Origin: Bacillota bacterium
GTDB lineage: Bacteria; Bacillota_I; Bacilli_A; RFN20; CAG-288
Direction: 5' to 3'
DNA: 61,473 nucleotides
Assembly: GCA_023459795.1 (NCBI GenBank)
Contig: JAEWSP010000015.1
Span: 1-61,473, forward strand
Shown here: positions 39,232-48,509 of the stretch, piece by piece
Layout: every line of letters starts with the position of its first letter
How positions within the stretch are numbered: position 1 is the stretch's first letter
The notes under the pieces: model-generated
The model's database searches: none
What the model saw: the letters and a program-made list of their open reading frames with translations, nothing else
What the model was told of the DNA's origin: nothing
Made by a program: the position numbers and the translations under genes

Positions 39232-40396
39232 TTTCTCCTCTAGGCTTTCTAGAAGAAGCAGCTCCTCCCAGAAGTGGGACGTGAAGGAAGGGGAGCTTCC
39301 TCTGACGATTGCCGACATGGATTTCAAGGCGGCCCCGGAAATCCAGGATGCACTGGAACGGAGAGTCCGGGAAGGCGTCTTCGGCTATGTCCAGCCAAAT
39401 GAGGAATGGAAGGAATCCATCCAGGGTTTCTATAGGAGAAGGCATGGATATGATATCGACAAAGACTGGATCGTCTTCTCGACCGGCGTCATTCCGACCC
39501 TCTCTTCCTCGGTCCGGGCGCTCACCGAAGTCGGAGACAAGGTCATCGTGACTCCTCCTGTCTACAATATCTTCTACCATTCCATCACGAACAATAGGAG
39601 GATCATCCTTCCGGTTCCTCTCCTTTCCAAGGAGAAGGGATCCGGACTGGATTTTACCGGCCTTGAGAAAGCCTTTAAGGATCCTAAGGCTAAGCTTATG
39701 CTTCTATGCAACCCCGAGAATCCGACCGGGAAGGTCTATTCCAAAGAGGACCTTGCCCGTCTTGGAGAACTGGCAAGGGAAAACGGCGTGGTAATCCTCA
39801 GCGATGAGATCCACGGAGAACTGACAAGACCTGGTATCTCCTACAACTCCTATCTCTTTGCAAGCGAAGAGAACAGGAAGAACAGCCTAATTGCTCTTTC
39901 TCCGACGAAGGCTTATAACCTTGCCGGCATCAAGACATCCGAAATGATTTCTGCCGACCCCGTAATCCGGGACAAGGTTGCCAGTCAGCTCAATATCGAT
40001 GAATGCGAAGAACCGAACGACTTTGCAATACCGGCTGCAATTGCTGCCTACGGCAAAGGAGAGGACTGGCTGGATTCTCTTCGGGCTGTTATCGATGAGA
40101 ACGAAGATGTAGTGATTTCCTTCCTAGAAGAAAACAAGATGCCTCTTACCCTTTCCAAGGCCGAGGCGACCTACCTCCTCTGGATCAGCACTCTCCCTCT
40201 TACCGAAGACGGAGACAGGCTGGCTTCCTTCCTGAGGGAGAAGACGGGTCTTATGCTGACTCCTGGAAGCCTCTACGGAGAAGAAGGGAAACCGTTCCTC
40301 CGTATGAACGTAGCTGTTCCGAAAGAAGAGCTTCTGGACGGCCTGGCAAGACTGAAGGAAGGAATCAGGCAATTCCTGGAAGAGCAGGGGAAATAA
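39218..40396 (+). CDS. MalY/PatB family PLP aminotransferase (C-S beta-lyase)
   Basis: The 392-aa fold-type I PLP enzyme has the MalY/PatB hallmarks: LPLTIADMDFKAAPEIQDAL near the start, the VFGYVQP segment, NPENPTGKVY, LSDEIHGEL (cofactor Asp), and the Schiff-base Lys in SPTKAYNLAGIKT. It cleaves cystathionine or other cysteine S-conjugates to a thiol, pyruvate and ammonia. The ATG lies 14 nt before the end of the DUF3737 gene, with AAGGAAG inside that gene, so the two are translationally coupled. Confidence 0.92.
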   Translation: MRKYDFSSRLSRRSSSSQKWDVKEGELPLTIADMDFKAAPEIQDALERRVREGVFGYVQPNEEWKESIQGFYRRRHGYDIDKDWIVFSTGVIPTLSSSVRALTEVGDKVIVTPPVYNIFYHSITNNRRIILPVPLLSKEKGSGLDFTGLEKAFKDPKAKLMLLCNPENPTGKVYSKEDLARLGELARENGVVILSDEIHGELTRPGISYNSYLFASEENRKNSLIALSPTKAYNLAGIKTSEMISADPVIRDKVASQLNIDECEEPNDFAIPAAIAAYGKGEDWLDSLRAVIDENEDVVISFLEENKMPLTLSKAEATYLLWISTLPLTEDGDRLASFLREKTGLMLTPGSLYGEEGKPFLRMNVAVPKEELLDGLARLKEGIRQFLEEQGK

Positions 40397-40398
40397 CA

Positions 40399-40424
40399 AA
40401 AGCGGGCACGAGCCCGCTTTTCTT
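40399..40424. terminator. Bidirectional terminator between convergent genes
   Basis: AAAGCGGGC-ACGA-GCCCGCTTT flanked by A and T runs serves both the C-S lyase and the ABC gene on the other strand. Confidence 0.88.
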
Positions 40425-43392
40425 AATCGAGATTGTTCAGGATCTTCATCGGCTTCTTTCTGACGAGGAACAGGAGAGGGATTTCCGATGCCAGGAGATA
40501 GAGGAGCGTATAGGCGGCAAGGAAGGCAAGATAGTAGATGCCTAGGTAGAAGATATTGAAGACGCACATCAGGAGGAGGGTTGCCAGAGTCGGAAGGAGG
40601 AAGGTGAAGATAAGAGAGGCAAGGACGTTCTGGATATCATCCAAGAGCAGTTCCCGGCCGGAGATTCCAAGGCTCCTAAGGACACCGAACTTGTAGCGGT
40701 TGGCATTCGTCCTGCTGATAGAGTCGAGGACAAGGATAAGGGTCAGGACTCCAAGGACGATCAACAGGGCGATCAGCATCGGCTTGATGAAGGAACTGAG
40801 CTGCTGGTTAACGACTGCTGTGTGGAGCTTGTCCATCCGTACCGCTTGGGCTCCGTATTCCGGATGGTCCTGGAAGTAGCGGACAGTCTTCCCGGTATCC
40901 GAAGAAAGGAAGAAAACTCCTCCCATATAGGCATCAATTTCCGGGGAGGACCAAGAGTCATGGTAGTAAGGAAGGTTCAGAGAAGAAAAAGCCCTAAGCT
41001 TCTGAAGAAGAAGTCTTTCGCCTTCTTCGGAGATGTGGATGTAGTTGTCTTGGCTCTGCTCTTCCTGGAGAGAGAAAGACGGCAAAGAAAATCCATTGTT
41101 CAGGCAGACAAGGTTAGCTACTTCCTGTGTTTCTGCTTCCGAAAGCCCAGTGATCGCACTGGAATCCTTTCCATTCAGGAAGGATTTCGGAAGAGAGACA
41201 GAGACGGCACTGGTAGAAGAAGTGCCCACAGAGGAATCGACGACGGAGTTGCTGACGGATTCCAGGAACAGACGGTAGCTCTGGAAGACCTTGTAGGAGT
41301 CGATTGTGTCTCCGGCATTGTTCTTAACGTCGGCAAAGACAAGGATCTTCTTGTCCTTGATTTTGTCTCCGCTTCCGTTCAAGGCGTAAGGCTTGTAGTT
41401 GTAGGAAATACCGAAGATCCGGCTAAGATAGCGGAAGGAGGAAGCCGCTTCGCTGCTTAGTAAGACATACGGCTGGTCAAAGACGGTTCCCGACAGGGAG
41501 CTTGGATCCCATTTGTTTCCGGCATCGTCTTCGATGGTATATTTCGTGCTGTCCTTTATATCCTTGTAGTCCAGGATCTCGAAATCAGAGAAATCCGGAA
41601 GGATAGAACTGTACGTTCCAGAAAGCGTCCTGAAGAAACACTGCTTCTGGAAAGCGTCTGCTGTCTTCTTGTTTGCATAGGCGGTAGCAAAGCCGGTATC
41701 GACGAATCCCTTGATCGTATATGTTTCCTTATCCGTCTGCTGGTAGGAGACCATGTTGATTCCGAAGTTCGGAGTGAAGGTGGTATCCTTGATGTTCTCT
41801 TCCAGGGTTCCTTTGTCGAAAGTGACGTTTGCGAAGATCTTCTCAAGGGAAGAATCGAGTAGGATCTCATTGTCCTTGAGGGTGACGCCTTCCAGGCTCT
41901 GGCATCCCGATAGGGATTTGTAGCTATCGATGTCCGAGAAGGAATAGGCTATGGGAGAGGAAGAATATTTGTAGGAATCCATATCGCTGGTCTTGTTGAG
42001 CACGGAATAGCACCTTAGTTCGAAGGAAGGAAGAATTCCGCTGCGTCCTAAAGTCGCGATTCCGTCGTATGGCATGGAGTAATAGGAGGAATTCAGGCTT
42101 GGATTCTCGATGATTCCGCTATCCTTGTCCGCAACAATCTTGGAGATTTCTTCTCCGGAAAGAGTCACTGCTTCTTTCTTGGAATCATCGAGAAGCAAAG
42201 CAACGTTATCCGTGGAATGGGAGTAGCTGGAAACCTGGGAACCGATAAGCTGATACCCGCCAAGGCCGAGATCCAGAATCAGGAACAGAGCAAGCGGAAG
42301 GAGAATCTCCAGAACATAGGCAAACCCTTTTCCGAACTTGTTCTTTCCGGAAACGGTATGCCCTTCTCCCTTCAGGTAGTTCCGGCAGGTATAGAGGAAA
42401 GGCGCCTGCTTGAAAGGACGCTTCTCGTTCCTGGACTCGAAGCTGAGATCGGCTTTGTTGTTCTTCTCTTCCGGCTTGGACTCAGCAATACTGGAAGAGT
42501 CTTCTTTCTTCTTTTCTTCTTCCGTAATAAGCTTTACATCTTCTGCTTTGGCTATCGAGATGTTGTCTCCGACAATCAAAATCTTATTGTCTTTCTGAAT
42601 CAAGGTAAGAGTGGTCTGTGGGCCGTTCTTCGGAACATAGAGCTTCAGGAGGACATTGCCTTCCTGGATCTCCTTTTTGGTAAGGGAAGCGACATCGATG
42701 CGGCTTGCGGAATAGGCGCTGTCGAGCTTCTCGGACTTCGGATCGATTTCCGTGAAGGCTTTGTTCTCGACGGAGAAGGCCTTGTCCGCGTAGAGGCTGA
42801 CCAGGTTCACGTTGTGGGTGACGCAGAGGACAAGATGATCCTTCGAGAGGTTCTTCAGGATATCCATGATGCGGAGGGAGTTCTTGCTGTCGAGGTTGCC
42901 GGTCGGCTCATCCGCCAGGATGATATGCGGATTCGAGGCTAAGGCTCTGGCGATAGCGACTCTCTGTCTCTGGCCCAAAGACAATGCTCCTGCACTTCTG
43001 GAAGCGTTGATGTTGAGGCCGACAGCGGCAAGGAGGATTCCTACACGTCTGGTGATTTCCTTCTCGTCGTATACTCCGGCCAGGTTCAGTCCGATACGGA
43101 TATTGTCCCTTACGGAAAGTTCCTCGAAGAGATAGAAGGACTGGAAGATGTAACCGATGTTCCGTCTCCTGTACTTCTCGATGTCTTCCTTCTTTCCGTT
43201 GTAGAGGATTTCTCCTTCATAGGAAATAAGGCCGCCGATAGCATTGAGGATGGTGGATTTTCCGATACCGGATTTGCCGACGATGAAGACCATCCCGGTA
43301 TCCGGGAGGGATAAGGAGGCGTTGTTCAGGACGCAGTTCTCTTTCCTGGAGCCAGGGTTATATGTCTTCGATACGTTCTTTGCTTCAATCAT
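40423..43392 (-). CDS. ABC transporter, fused ATPase and FtsX-type permease, 989 aa
   Basis: The N-terminal ATPase (1-225) has Walker A GKSGIGKS (39-46), signature LSLGQRQRVAIARA and Walker B IILADEPTGNLD. A charged linker (about 230-330) leads to one span (about 357-377), a roughly 480-residue extracytoplasmic domain and three spans at the end, as in MacB/FtsX (type VII) systems that move substrates outside the membrane mechanically. It is the second half of a pair with the 772-aa protein one base upstream. The signature has LSLGQ in place of LSGGQ. Substrate unknown; peptide or lipoprotein release and antimicrobial resistance are common for the fold. Confidence 0.88.
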   Translation of the reverse strand: MIEAKNVSKTYNPGSRKENCVLNNASLSLPDTGMVFIVGKSGIGKSTILNAIGGLISYEGEILYNGKKEDIEKYRRRNIGYIFQSFYLFEELSVRDNIRIGLNLAGVYDEKEITRRVGILLAAVGLNINASRSAGALSLGQRQRVAIARALASNPHIILADEPTGNLDSKNSLRIMDILKNLSKDHLVLCVTHNVNLVSLYADKAFSVENKAFTEIDPKSEKLDSAYSASRIDVASLTKKEIQEGNVLLKLYVPKNGPQTTLTLIQKDNKILIVGDNISIAKAEDVKLITEEEKKKEDSSSIAESKPEEKNNKADLSFESRNEKRPFKQAPFLYTCRNYLKGEGHTVSGKNKFGKGFAYVLEILLPLALFLILDLGLGGYQLIGSQVSSYSHSTDNVALLLDDSKKEAVTLSGEEISKIVADKDSGIIENPSLNSSYYSMPYDGIATLGRSGILPSFELRCYSVLNKTSDMDSYKYSSSPIAYSFSDIDSYKSLSGCQSLEGVTLKDNEILLDSSLEKIFANVTFDKGTLEENIKDTTFTPNFGINMVSYQQTDKETYTIKGFVDTGFATAYANKKTADAFQKQCFFRTLSGTYSSILPDFSDFEILDYKDIKDSTKYTIEDDAGNKWDPSSLSGTVFDQPYVLLSSEAASSFRYLSRIFGISYNYKPYALNGSGDKIKDKKILVFADVKNNAGDTIDSYKVFQSYRLFLESVSNSVVDSSVGTSSTSAVSVSLPKSFLNGKDSSAITGLSEAETQEVANLVCLNNGFSLPSFSLQEEQSQDNYIHISEEGERLLLQKLRAFSSLNLPYYHDSWSSPEIDAYMGGVFFLSSDTGKTVRYFQDHPEYGAQAVRMDKLHTAVVNQQLSSFIKPMLIALLIVLGVLTLILVLDSISRTNANRYKFGVLRSLGISGRELLLDDIQNVLASLIFTFLLPTLATLLLMCVFNIFYLGIYYLAFLAAYTLLYLLASEIPLLFLVRKKPMKILNNLD

Positions 43393-43393
43393 A

Positions 43394-45712
43394 CTACTTG
43401 TTTCTCCTCTTCTTCAGCGGACGGCTCAGGAAGAAAGCGAAGAAGATGGAAAGAAGGATTGCCAGTGCGAATAAGACAGGTGCATAGACCATGAAGGAAT
43501 GGACTGTCGGAATGAGGATAGAAGTCAGGGTATAGAGAAGAACATCTCCGATGACGACGATTGTGAGGAACTCCATCAGGTTGATGGCCATCATGTCCTT
43601 CCTTGTATAGCCGATATAGGAGAGGACGGTTTCATCTCCGCCTTTCCGGTAATAGAACTTGTTCAGGATCATCCTCAGCAGGAACATGATCAGGAACATC
43701 CATGCCAGAGACCCGAGAGCCATGAAGAAGAAACCGATCCGGGCCTCGAAAGTGGCATTTCCCATTCCCGTATACGTGGATTCCTTCTTCTGGTACTTGC
43801 TCATCCTGTAGGCACCGAAACCATCCTTTGTCAAAGTATCGGAAAGAGAAACGGCAGAAGAAGGATCCATGCTGTAGATTCTTCCAGAGAGCTTGTTGTC
43901 GATGAGGTACTTTCCGACAGGATCGCCACTGATTCCATAGGCGTAGTCATTCAGGAAGATATCGTAAGGATCCGGATCGTAGTATTCGAAGACGTCCGAG
44001 CCAAGCTTATCCAGGGAAAGAGCAAACTGGTCGTTGATCTTGAGGGTCAGCTCATTCCGTCTGTTCTTCCAGGAAGAAGAGAGGAGAATCGTGTTCTCCG
44101 CCTTCATAAAGACTGTCAGGTTGGCATTTTCTTCTTCCATGACCTTATTGCCTTGGGCGATGGAAAAGCTCTTTGCCCCGCCTGCGACTTCGATCTTGCC
44201 GACGGTGCTAAGAGTAGGGACTTCCGACATGACCTTCCGGATGAGGCTTTCCTCTTTGCTGATGGCTTCCTTGGAGAAGAGGACAGCAGGGCGGAATTGG
44301 AAGGCCAGATTAGTCGTGAGGTAGATTTTGGTAAGGGTTGCCTTAGGTGCATCTTCAAGGAACTGGGAAGGAGTCATATTTCCTTCCTCGCTGGGTTTGT
44401 AGTCCATGTATTCAGTGGAGAAAGGAAGGACGGAGACGGGTTTGCCAAGAAGATTCTTGTAGAAAGAGTAGCTACTGTTATGGGAAACATCATTGTCCCC
44501 GTACAGGATGACGGAGCAGGAATCGGATCCGTCGGTGGCACTTACCTCGTTCTTCAGAGTAAAGGCACTGGCAAGATAGCTGTCGCCATAGGAAGGGAGG
44601 AGAAAGGAAGATGCGCAGTAGTTGGAATACGTGTCGGTTGTCTTTCCGGAAAATATATCGGTAGCAATCTCCCTGTCGTAGGTATAGAAATTATTCCGTG
44701 CAAGGAGATCCCCGTAATCCGCATAGGCATCTTTCGTATCCGGATCTTTCTGCTCGATGGAGTTCTTGGAGAACAGGGTTTCCGTTCCCTCCCTTGTCCC
44801 TTCGTATACCGCTCCTACGGAATTGGTTCCGACAGCCAAAATGGCGCTGTATCCGCAGGCAAAACCGAAGCAGGAAGCCACGGAGAGAAGAAGGATGAGG
44901 AGAGTAGCAATGAACCTTCCCGGTCTTCTAAAGGAGAAAAGGGAGGAAGTATAAAGCAGGGAGGAGAAACGGAACTTTCCTTCTTTGCTTTCTTCCTTTG
45001 TCTCGCTGCCCTTCTCTTCCGGGACAGTCGGATTCACCTTCTCGTCCGCGATGACATGGCCGTCGGCAAGCACGATATGGCGGGTGACGATATCGGCGAC
45101 CTGCTGGTATTCGTGGGTCACATAGAGGATCAGCCTTCCCGGGACGAGGGAATGGATCAGGGAGATGATCTGCTTGGAAGTCTCCTGATCGAGATTTCCG
45201 GTCGGTTCATCGAAGACGATGACTTTCGTATCGAGGGCCAGGGAACGGGCAATAGCTACCCGCTGCCTTTCGCCTCCGGATAGTCTCGAGGTCTTCATCC
45301 TCTTCTGGGACTTCAGCCCCACGAGGTCAAGCTTCTCATCGGCAATCTTCTTTGCTTCCACCGTGTTCTTCCCCTGCTTGAGAAGAGCAATGATGATGTT
45401 CTCTTCCGCGGTGAAGGATTCCACCAGGTTGTAATCCTGGAAGACGAAAGAGATGTTCGTCTGGTAGAACTTTTCCCTGTCTTCGTCCCGCATACCGGAA
45501 AGAGGATTCCCGTCGAAGGAGATATCTCCTTCGTCGTAGTCGAGAAGTCCTGTCAGTACCTGGATGAGGGTGGTCTTTCCGGATCCGGATTCACCGGTCA
45601 GGACGACAAAAGAGGAATCGGTATCGAAGGAGAGGGAGATGTCTTCGATTCCCTTGCTTGACTTTCCGTTGTCCTGGTAATATTTCGTAACATGAGACAA
45701 AGAGATGTTCAT
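43394..45712 (-). CDS. ABC transporter, fused ATPase and FtsX-type permease, 772 aa
   Basis: The N-terminal ATPase has Walker A GESGSGKTT (40-48), consensus signature LSGGERQRVAIARS and Walker B VIVFDEPTGNLD. After a charged linker comes one span (about 263-285), a roughly 360-residue extracytoplasmic domain and three spans (about 660-765), followed by a basic end. The layout is MacB/LolCDE-like. It has a strong AAAGGAGG site. With the 989-aa protein (1-nt gap, same strand) it likely forms a heterodimer. Its outer domain shows little visible similarity to that of the partner. Confidence 0.88.
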   Translation of the reverse strand: MNISLSHVTKYYQDNGKSSKGIEDISLSFDTDSSFVVLTGESGSGKTTLIQVLTGLLDYDEGDISFDGNPLSGMRDEDREKFYQTNISFVFQDYNLVESFTAEENIIIALLKQGKNTVEAKKIADEKLDLVGLKSQKRMKTSRLSGGERQRVAIARSLALDTKVIVFDEPTGNLDQETSKQIISLIHSLVPGRLILYVTHEYQQVADIVTRHIVLADGHVIADEKVNPTVPEEKGSETKEESKEGKFRFSSLLYTSSLFSFRRPGRFIATLLILLLSVASCFGFACGYSAILAVGTNSVGAVYEGTREGTETLFSKNSIEQKDPDTKDAYADYGDLLARNNFYTYDREIATDIFSGKTTDTYSNYCASSFLLPSYGDSYLASAFTLKNEVSATDGSDSCSVILYGDNDVSHNSSYSFYKNLLGKPVSVLPFSTEYMDYKPSEEGNMTPSQFLEDAPKATLTKIYLTTNLAFQFRPAVLFSKEAISKEESLIRKVMSEVPTLSTVGKIEVAGGAKSFSIAQGNKVMEEENANLTVFMKAENTILLSSSWKNRRNELTLKINDQFALSLDKLGSDVFEYYDPDPYDIFLNDYAYGISGDPVGKYLIDNKLSGRIYSMDPSSAVSLSDTLTKDGFGAYRMSKYQKKESTYTGMGNATFEARIGFFFMALGSLAWMFLIMFLLRMILNKFYYRKGGDETVLSYIGYTRKDMMAINLMEFLTIVVIGDVLLYTLTSILIPTVHSFMVYAPVLFALAILLSIFFAFFLSRPLKKRRNK

Positions 45713-45799
45713 GGTTTTCCTCCTTTTACTTTACAAAAGATAGGATACACTTTAGGAACGATAATGAAAAGCACCAAAAAGGGTTTTGTCAGCAAACAA

Positions 45800-47782
45800 T
45801 TAGCGCCTGCCAACAATCCGTTTCCTATAGCAGAAAAAGGAAATCAGATAGATAACAGAAGGAAGCAGGAAAAAGACAGCGGAATAGAGGATTATCCATA
45901 ATCCCAGATAGTATGTTTTCATGCCTATTAGGATGGGGAAGGAGATTCCTAGAAGCGGTATTAATAGGAAAAAAGCGATTCTCAGTAATGAGAAAAGCAG
46001 GGAAGAAGAAAAACTGTTTTCTTCTTCCTGGTAGCAGCCTTTCGCTTCTTCTTTCCCCCGCCATCTTTCCCCGAGGATTGTGGCAAGGAGATAAATCACG
46101 AAGCAGAGCAGGAAGATCAGTCCGGAACCCCTGAGCTTCAGCCCGCAGATCCGGAAATAGGTAGTATAAAGGGAAGGAACAGCAACTGCCTTTATCCCGT
46201 ATTCGGGATGGGACTGGAAATACTGGATTGTCTTATCCTGCGAAGAAGTCAGGAAGAAGCATCCGACCTTATACAAGTAGAGATCGCTTTGGATGCCAAA
46301 GGAATTCTCCTTCGTAAAGGAATAGGTAAAGGACTGCTGCTTCAGACTAAACAGGTTCTCCATGGCTCTCCGGCTCAGGGATACATAATCCTTGTCCGTT
46401 TCCTTGATCTCGAAGGAGCTGGCATCAAGGCCTGCCATCCTGCTGAAGTAATTGTTTTCTCCGTCGCTTCCTTTTGCCGGAAGGATTCCATCCTTCCCGG
46501 CAAGGGAAAGAAGAGAAGAAGGGACCAGGACCGATACCTTAGAGGTATCTTCCGCTTCCGTGGAAAGCCTGCTTTCCGTATAGAGCTTGTCCAGGAAGAT
46601 AGTGGAGAGGAAGGCATGGTAGGATGGGAATGCTCCAGACCACTGGGAATACTCGGAGGAAGAACTATGGTCGAAGAAGACCAGGACTTTCTTGTCCGGA
46701 TCCGCAGCCTTCGTGACCTTATAGCCGTGAATAAACCCAAGAGCAGAGCCGGCATACTGGATTCCTTCCTGGACATCGGAAAGAACGAAGTCTTCCCGGG
46801 CAGCGGAAGAAGAGAAGGCAAAGGGAACCGGCCGATCGGGGAAGGAGGAAGCAAGAAGAGAGGAGAGGCTCGTCTCTTCTCCGGAATCAGTCTGAAAACG
46901 GTATTCCGTTTCCAGGATATCCTTGGCATCTACCAGATCGTATCCGGAAAGATCCGGAAGCTTTGCAAAAGGATAGAGATAGCTGTGAGCCCACGATGCA
47001 ACCATCCTGAAGGAGAAGGCAGTATCGGGGTTTGCAAAACCGATCCTGTATCCGGTCCTGGGAAGGAACCTTTTTATGGTATAGGTCCTGTAGGAGTCCT
47101 TGGCGACATAGGAAGAAGGGGAAAGGTCGCTAGAGGCAAGAGGAATCCGGAATGTGGTTCCGATAAGGGAATCCTTCTTTTCTTCTCCCCCTAGTTCTTC
47201 TAGGAACGAGGAATCCAGTAGGACCTCTTTGTCCTTAAGGGAGATAGAAGAGAGACTATCCTTCAGGGAAGGAAGAGATCTATACGCCTCGATATCGGCA
47301 AGATTGAAATCCGAAATAACGATATTACTGCTGTCTTTATCAAAATAAGAGAAGTTGGAAAGAGGAATATCTATTCCGAAATCGGAATTTTGAATGGAGT
47401 CTTTGCAATATACAGTCTTTGTCTTTCCGTTTTCGGTAATGGTTCTGTAGGAGGAATTGTAGCTGGAGTCTTCCAAGATTCCGGAATCCGGATCGGAAAC
47501 AAATCCGGCTTCCATTTCGGGGGTGATCGTAAAGGGACTGTCTACTTCCTCCATGGTCTTAAGGGTACTGTCGCTAGGCCTTAGCGCAACCTGATCTATA
47601 GAGGCCGAGTAGTCTTTTCCGGTTGTCTGGATTCCTAGGGCGACATCGTTGAGGAAGAAAAGAAGAAGGAAAGAAAGAAGGAATTCCATCGTGTAGCAGA
47701 AAACCCGTCCGACGGTATCGTTGATGTCCCCGGAAAGAGGAAACGTGCGCTTAACAAGCCGAAGAAACCGATTGCTTTTCAT
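45800..47782 (-). CDS. FtsX-like permease without ATPase, paralogue of the 989-aa transporter
   Basis: The 660-aa protein has one N-terminal span (about 29-50), a roughly 500-residue extracytoplasmic domain and three or four spans at the end. It aligns along its length with the permease part of the 989-aa protein: compare LKDKEVLLDSSFLEE with LKDNEILLDSSLEK, and DKTIQYFQSHPEYG with GKTVRYFQDHPEYG. It has no nucleotide-binding domain, so it must borrow one or act differently. It lies 87 nt upstream of the two complete transporters. TAGAAT (47797-47792, minus) predicts a start 3 nt before the ATG, with no useful ribosome site. Confidence 0.82.
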   Translation of the reverse strand: MKSNRFLRLVKRTFPLSGDINDTVGRVFCYTMEFLLSFLLLFFLNDVALGIQTTGKDYSASIDQVALRPSDSTLKTMEEVDSPFTITPEMEAGFVSDPDSGILEDSSYNSSYRTITENGKTKTVYCKDSIQNSDFGIDIPLSNFSYFDKDSSNIVISDFNLADIEAYRSLPSLKDSLSSISLKDKEVLLDSSFLEELGGEEKKDSLIGTTFRIPLASSDLSPSSYVAKDSYRTYTIKRFLPRTGYRIGFANPDTAFSFRMVASWAHSYLYPFAKLPDLSGYDLVDAKDILETEYRFQTDSGEETSLSSLLASSFPDRPVPFAFSSSAAREDFVLSDVQEGIQYAGSALGFIHGYKVTKAADPDKKVLVFFDHSSSSEYSQWSGAFPSYHAFLSTIFLDKLYTESRLSTEAEDTSKVSVLVPSSLLSLAGKDGILPAKGSDGENNYFSRMAGLDASSFEIKETDKDYVSLSRRAMENLFSLKQQSFTYSFTKENSFGIQSDLYLYKVGCFFLTSSQDKTIQYFQSHPEYGIKAVAVPSLYTTYFRICGLKLRGSGLIFLLCFVIYLLATILGERWRGKEEAKGCYQEEENSFSSSLLFSLLRIAFFLLIPLLGISFPILIGMKTYYLGLWIILYSAVFFLLPSVIYLISFFCYRKRIVGRR

Positions 47783-47847
47783 TTCCTGATAATTCTAACA
47801 TACCAAAGCATGGCTAGGCTCTTAATTCCAAAGAGAGGAAAGGCAGG

Positions 47848-47877
47848 AAAAAGAAAACGGCAAGGAATCCTTGCCGT
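47848..47877 (-). terminator. Terminator of ppa
   Basis: On the minus strand ACGGCAAGG-ATT-CCTTGCCGT is followed by TTTCTTTTT. Confidence 0.88.
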
Positions 47878-47886
47878 AGACTTGCA

Positions 47887-48423
47887 CTACTTCTGTTTCG
47901 GATAGGCTTTCTTGAAGTCTTCCATATTTTCCGTGATGACCTTGACGGCGGCTTCCCTTCCCTGCGGGGCAGGGACCTGAGTCGACTTCCCTTCCAGGGA
48001 TTTGTAGACTTCGAAGAAATGCTGGATCTCGTCTCCGAGGTGGGAAGGAAGCTGGGAGATATCATAGATGTTGTTGTAGAAAGGATCCTGCGGGCAGATG
48101 GCAAGGATCTTGCAGTCCCTCTTTCCCTGATCGTACATATCGATCATGCCGATAGGACGGGCTTCGACAAGGCATCCCGAGACCACCGGTTCGCTCATGA
48201 TAAGCAGAACATCCAAAGGGTCCCCGTCATCGGCAAGGGTCCTTGGGATAAAGCCGTAGTTCTGAGGATAGTGGGTGGCTGTATAGAGAATACGGTCCAG
48301 CTTCAACAGACCGGTATCCTTGTCCAGTTCGTATTTGTTATGGCCGCCTTTGGAAATCTCGATATAGGTAACGAAATCCTCCGGCTTGATTCTCGATTCA
48401 TCAACGTCTTTCCATGGATTCAT
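47887..48423 (-). CDS. ppa: Inorganic pyrophosphatase (family I)
   Basis: PPase pulls biosynthesis forward by hydrolysing PPi. The family I core is present: YELDKDTGLLKLDR, HYPQNYGFIPRTL and the metal-binding DGDPLDVLLI, then KILAICPQDP. The 178 aa fit the family; Bacillota more often carry the unrelated family II enzyme, so family I is worth noting. The start at 48423 is preceded by AAAGGGGAA; upstream in-frame starts to 48555 would read through the glnN terminator and are rejected. Confidence 0.93.
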   Translation of the reverse strand: MNPWKDVDESRIKPEDFVTYIEISKGGHNKYELDKDTGLLKLDRILYTATHYPQNYGFIPRTLADDGDPLDVLLIMSEPVVSGCLVEARPIGMIDMYDQGKRDCKILAICPQDPFYNNIYDISQLPSHLGDEIQHFFEVYKSLEGKSTQVPAPQGREAAVKVITENMEDFKKAYPKQK

Positions 48424-48481
48424 GTTTTGTTCCCCTTTTTCATCCGTATCTTGTATGATTTTATCTTTTCCGCCGGGAAAA

Positions 48482-48505
48482 GAAAAGCCCGGCATAAACC
48501 GGGCC
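48482..48505 (-). terminator. Terminator of glnN
   Basis: On the minus strand GCCCGG-TTTATG-CCGGGC is followed by TTTTCTTTT. Confidence 0.85.
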
Positions 48506-48509
48506 AAGG

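Noticed and set aside
43499..45283. 594-codon antisense frame over the 772-aa ABC gene
   Set aside because: The sense strand has clear Walker motifs and a ribosome site; the antisense product matches nothing.
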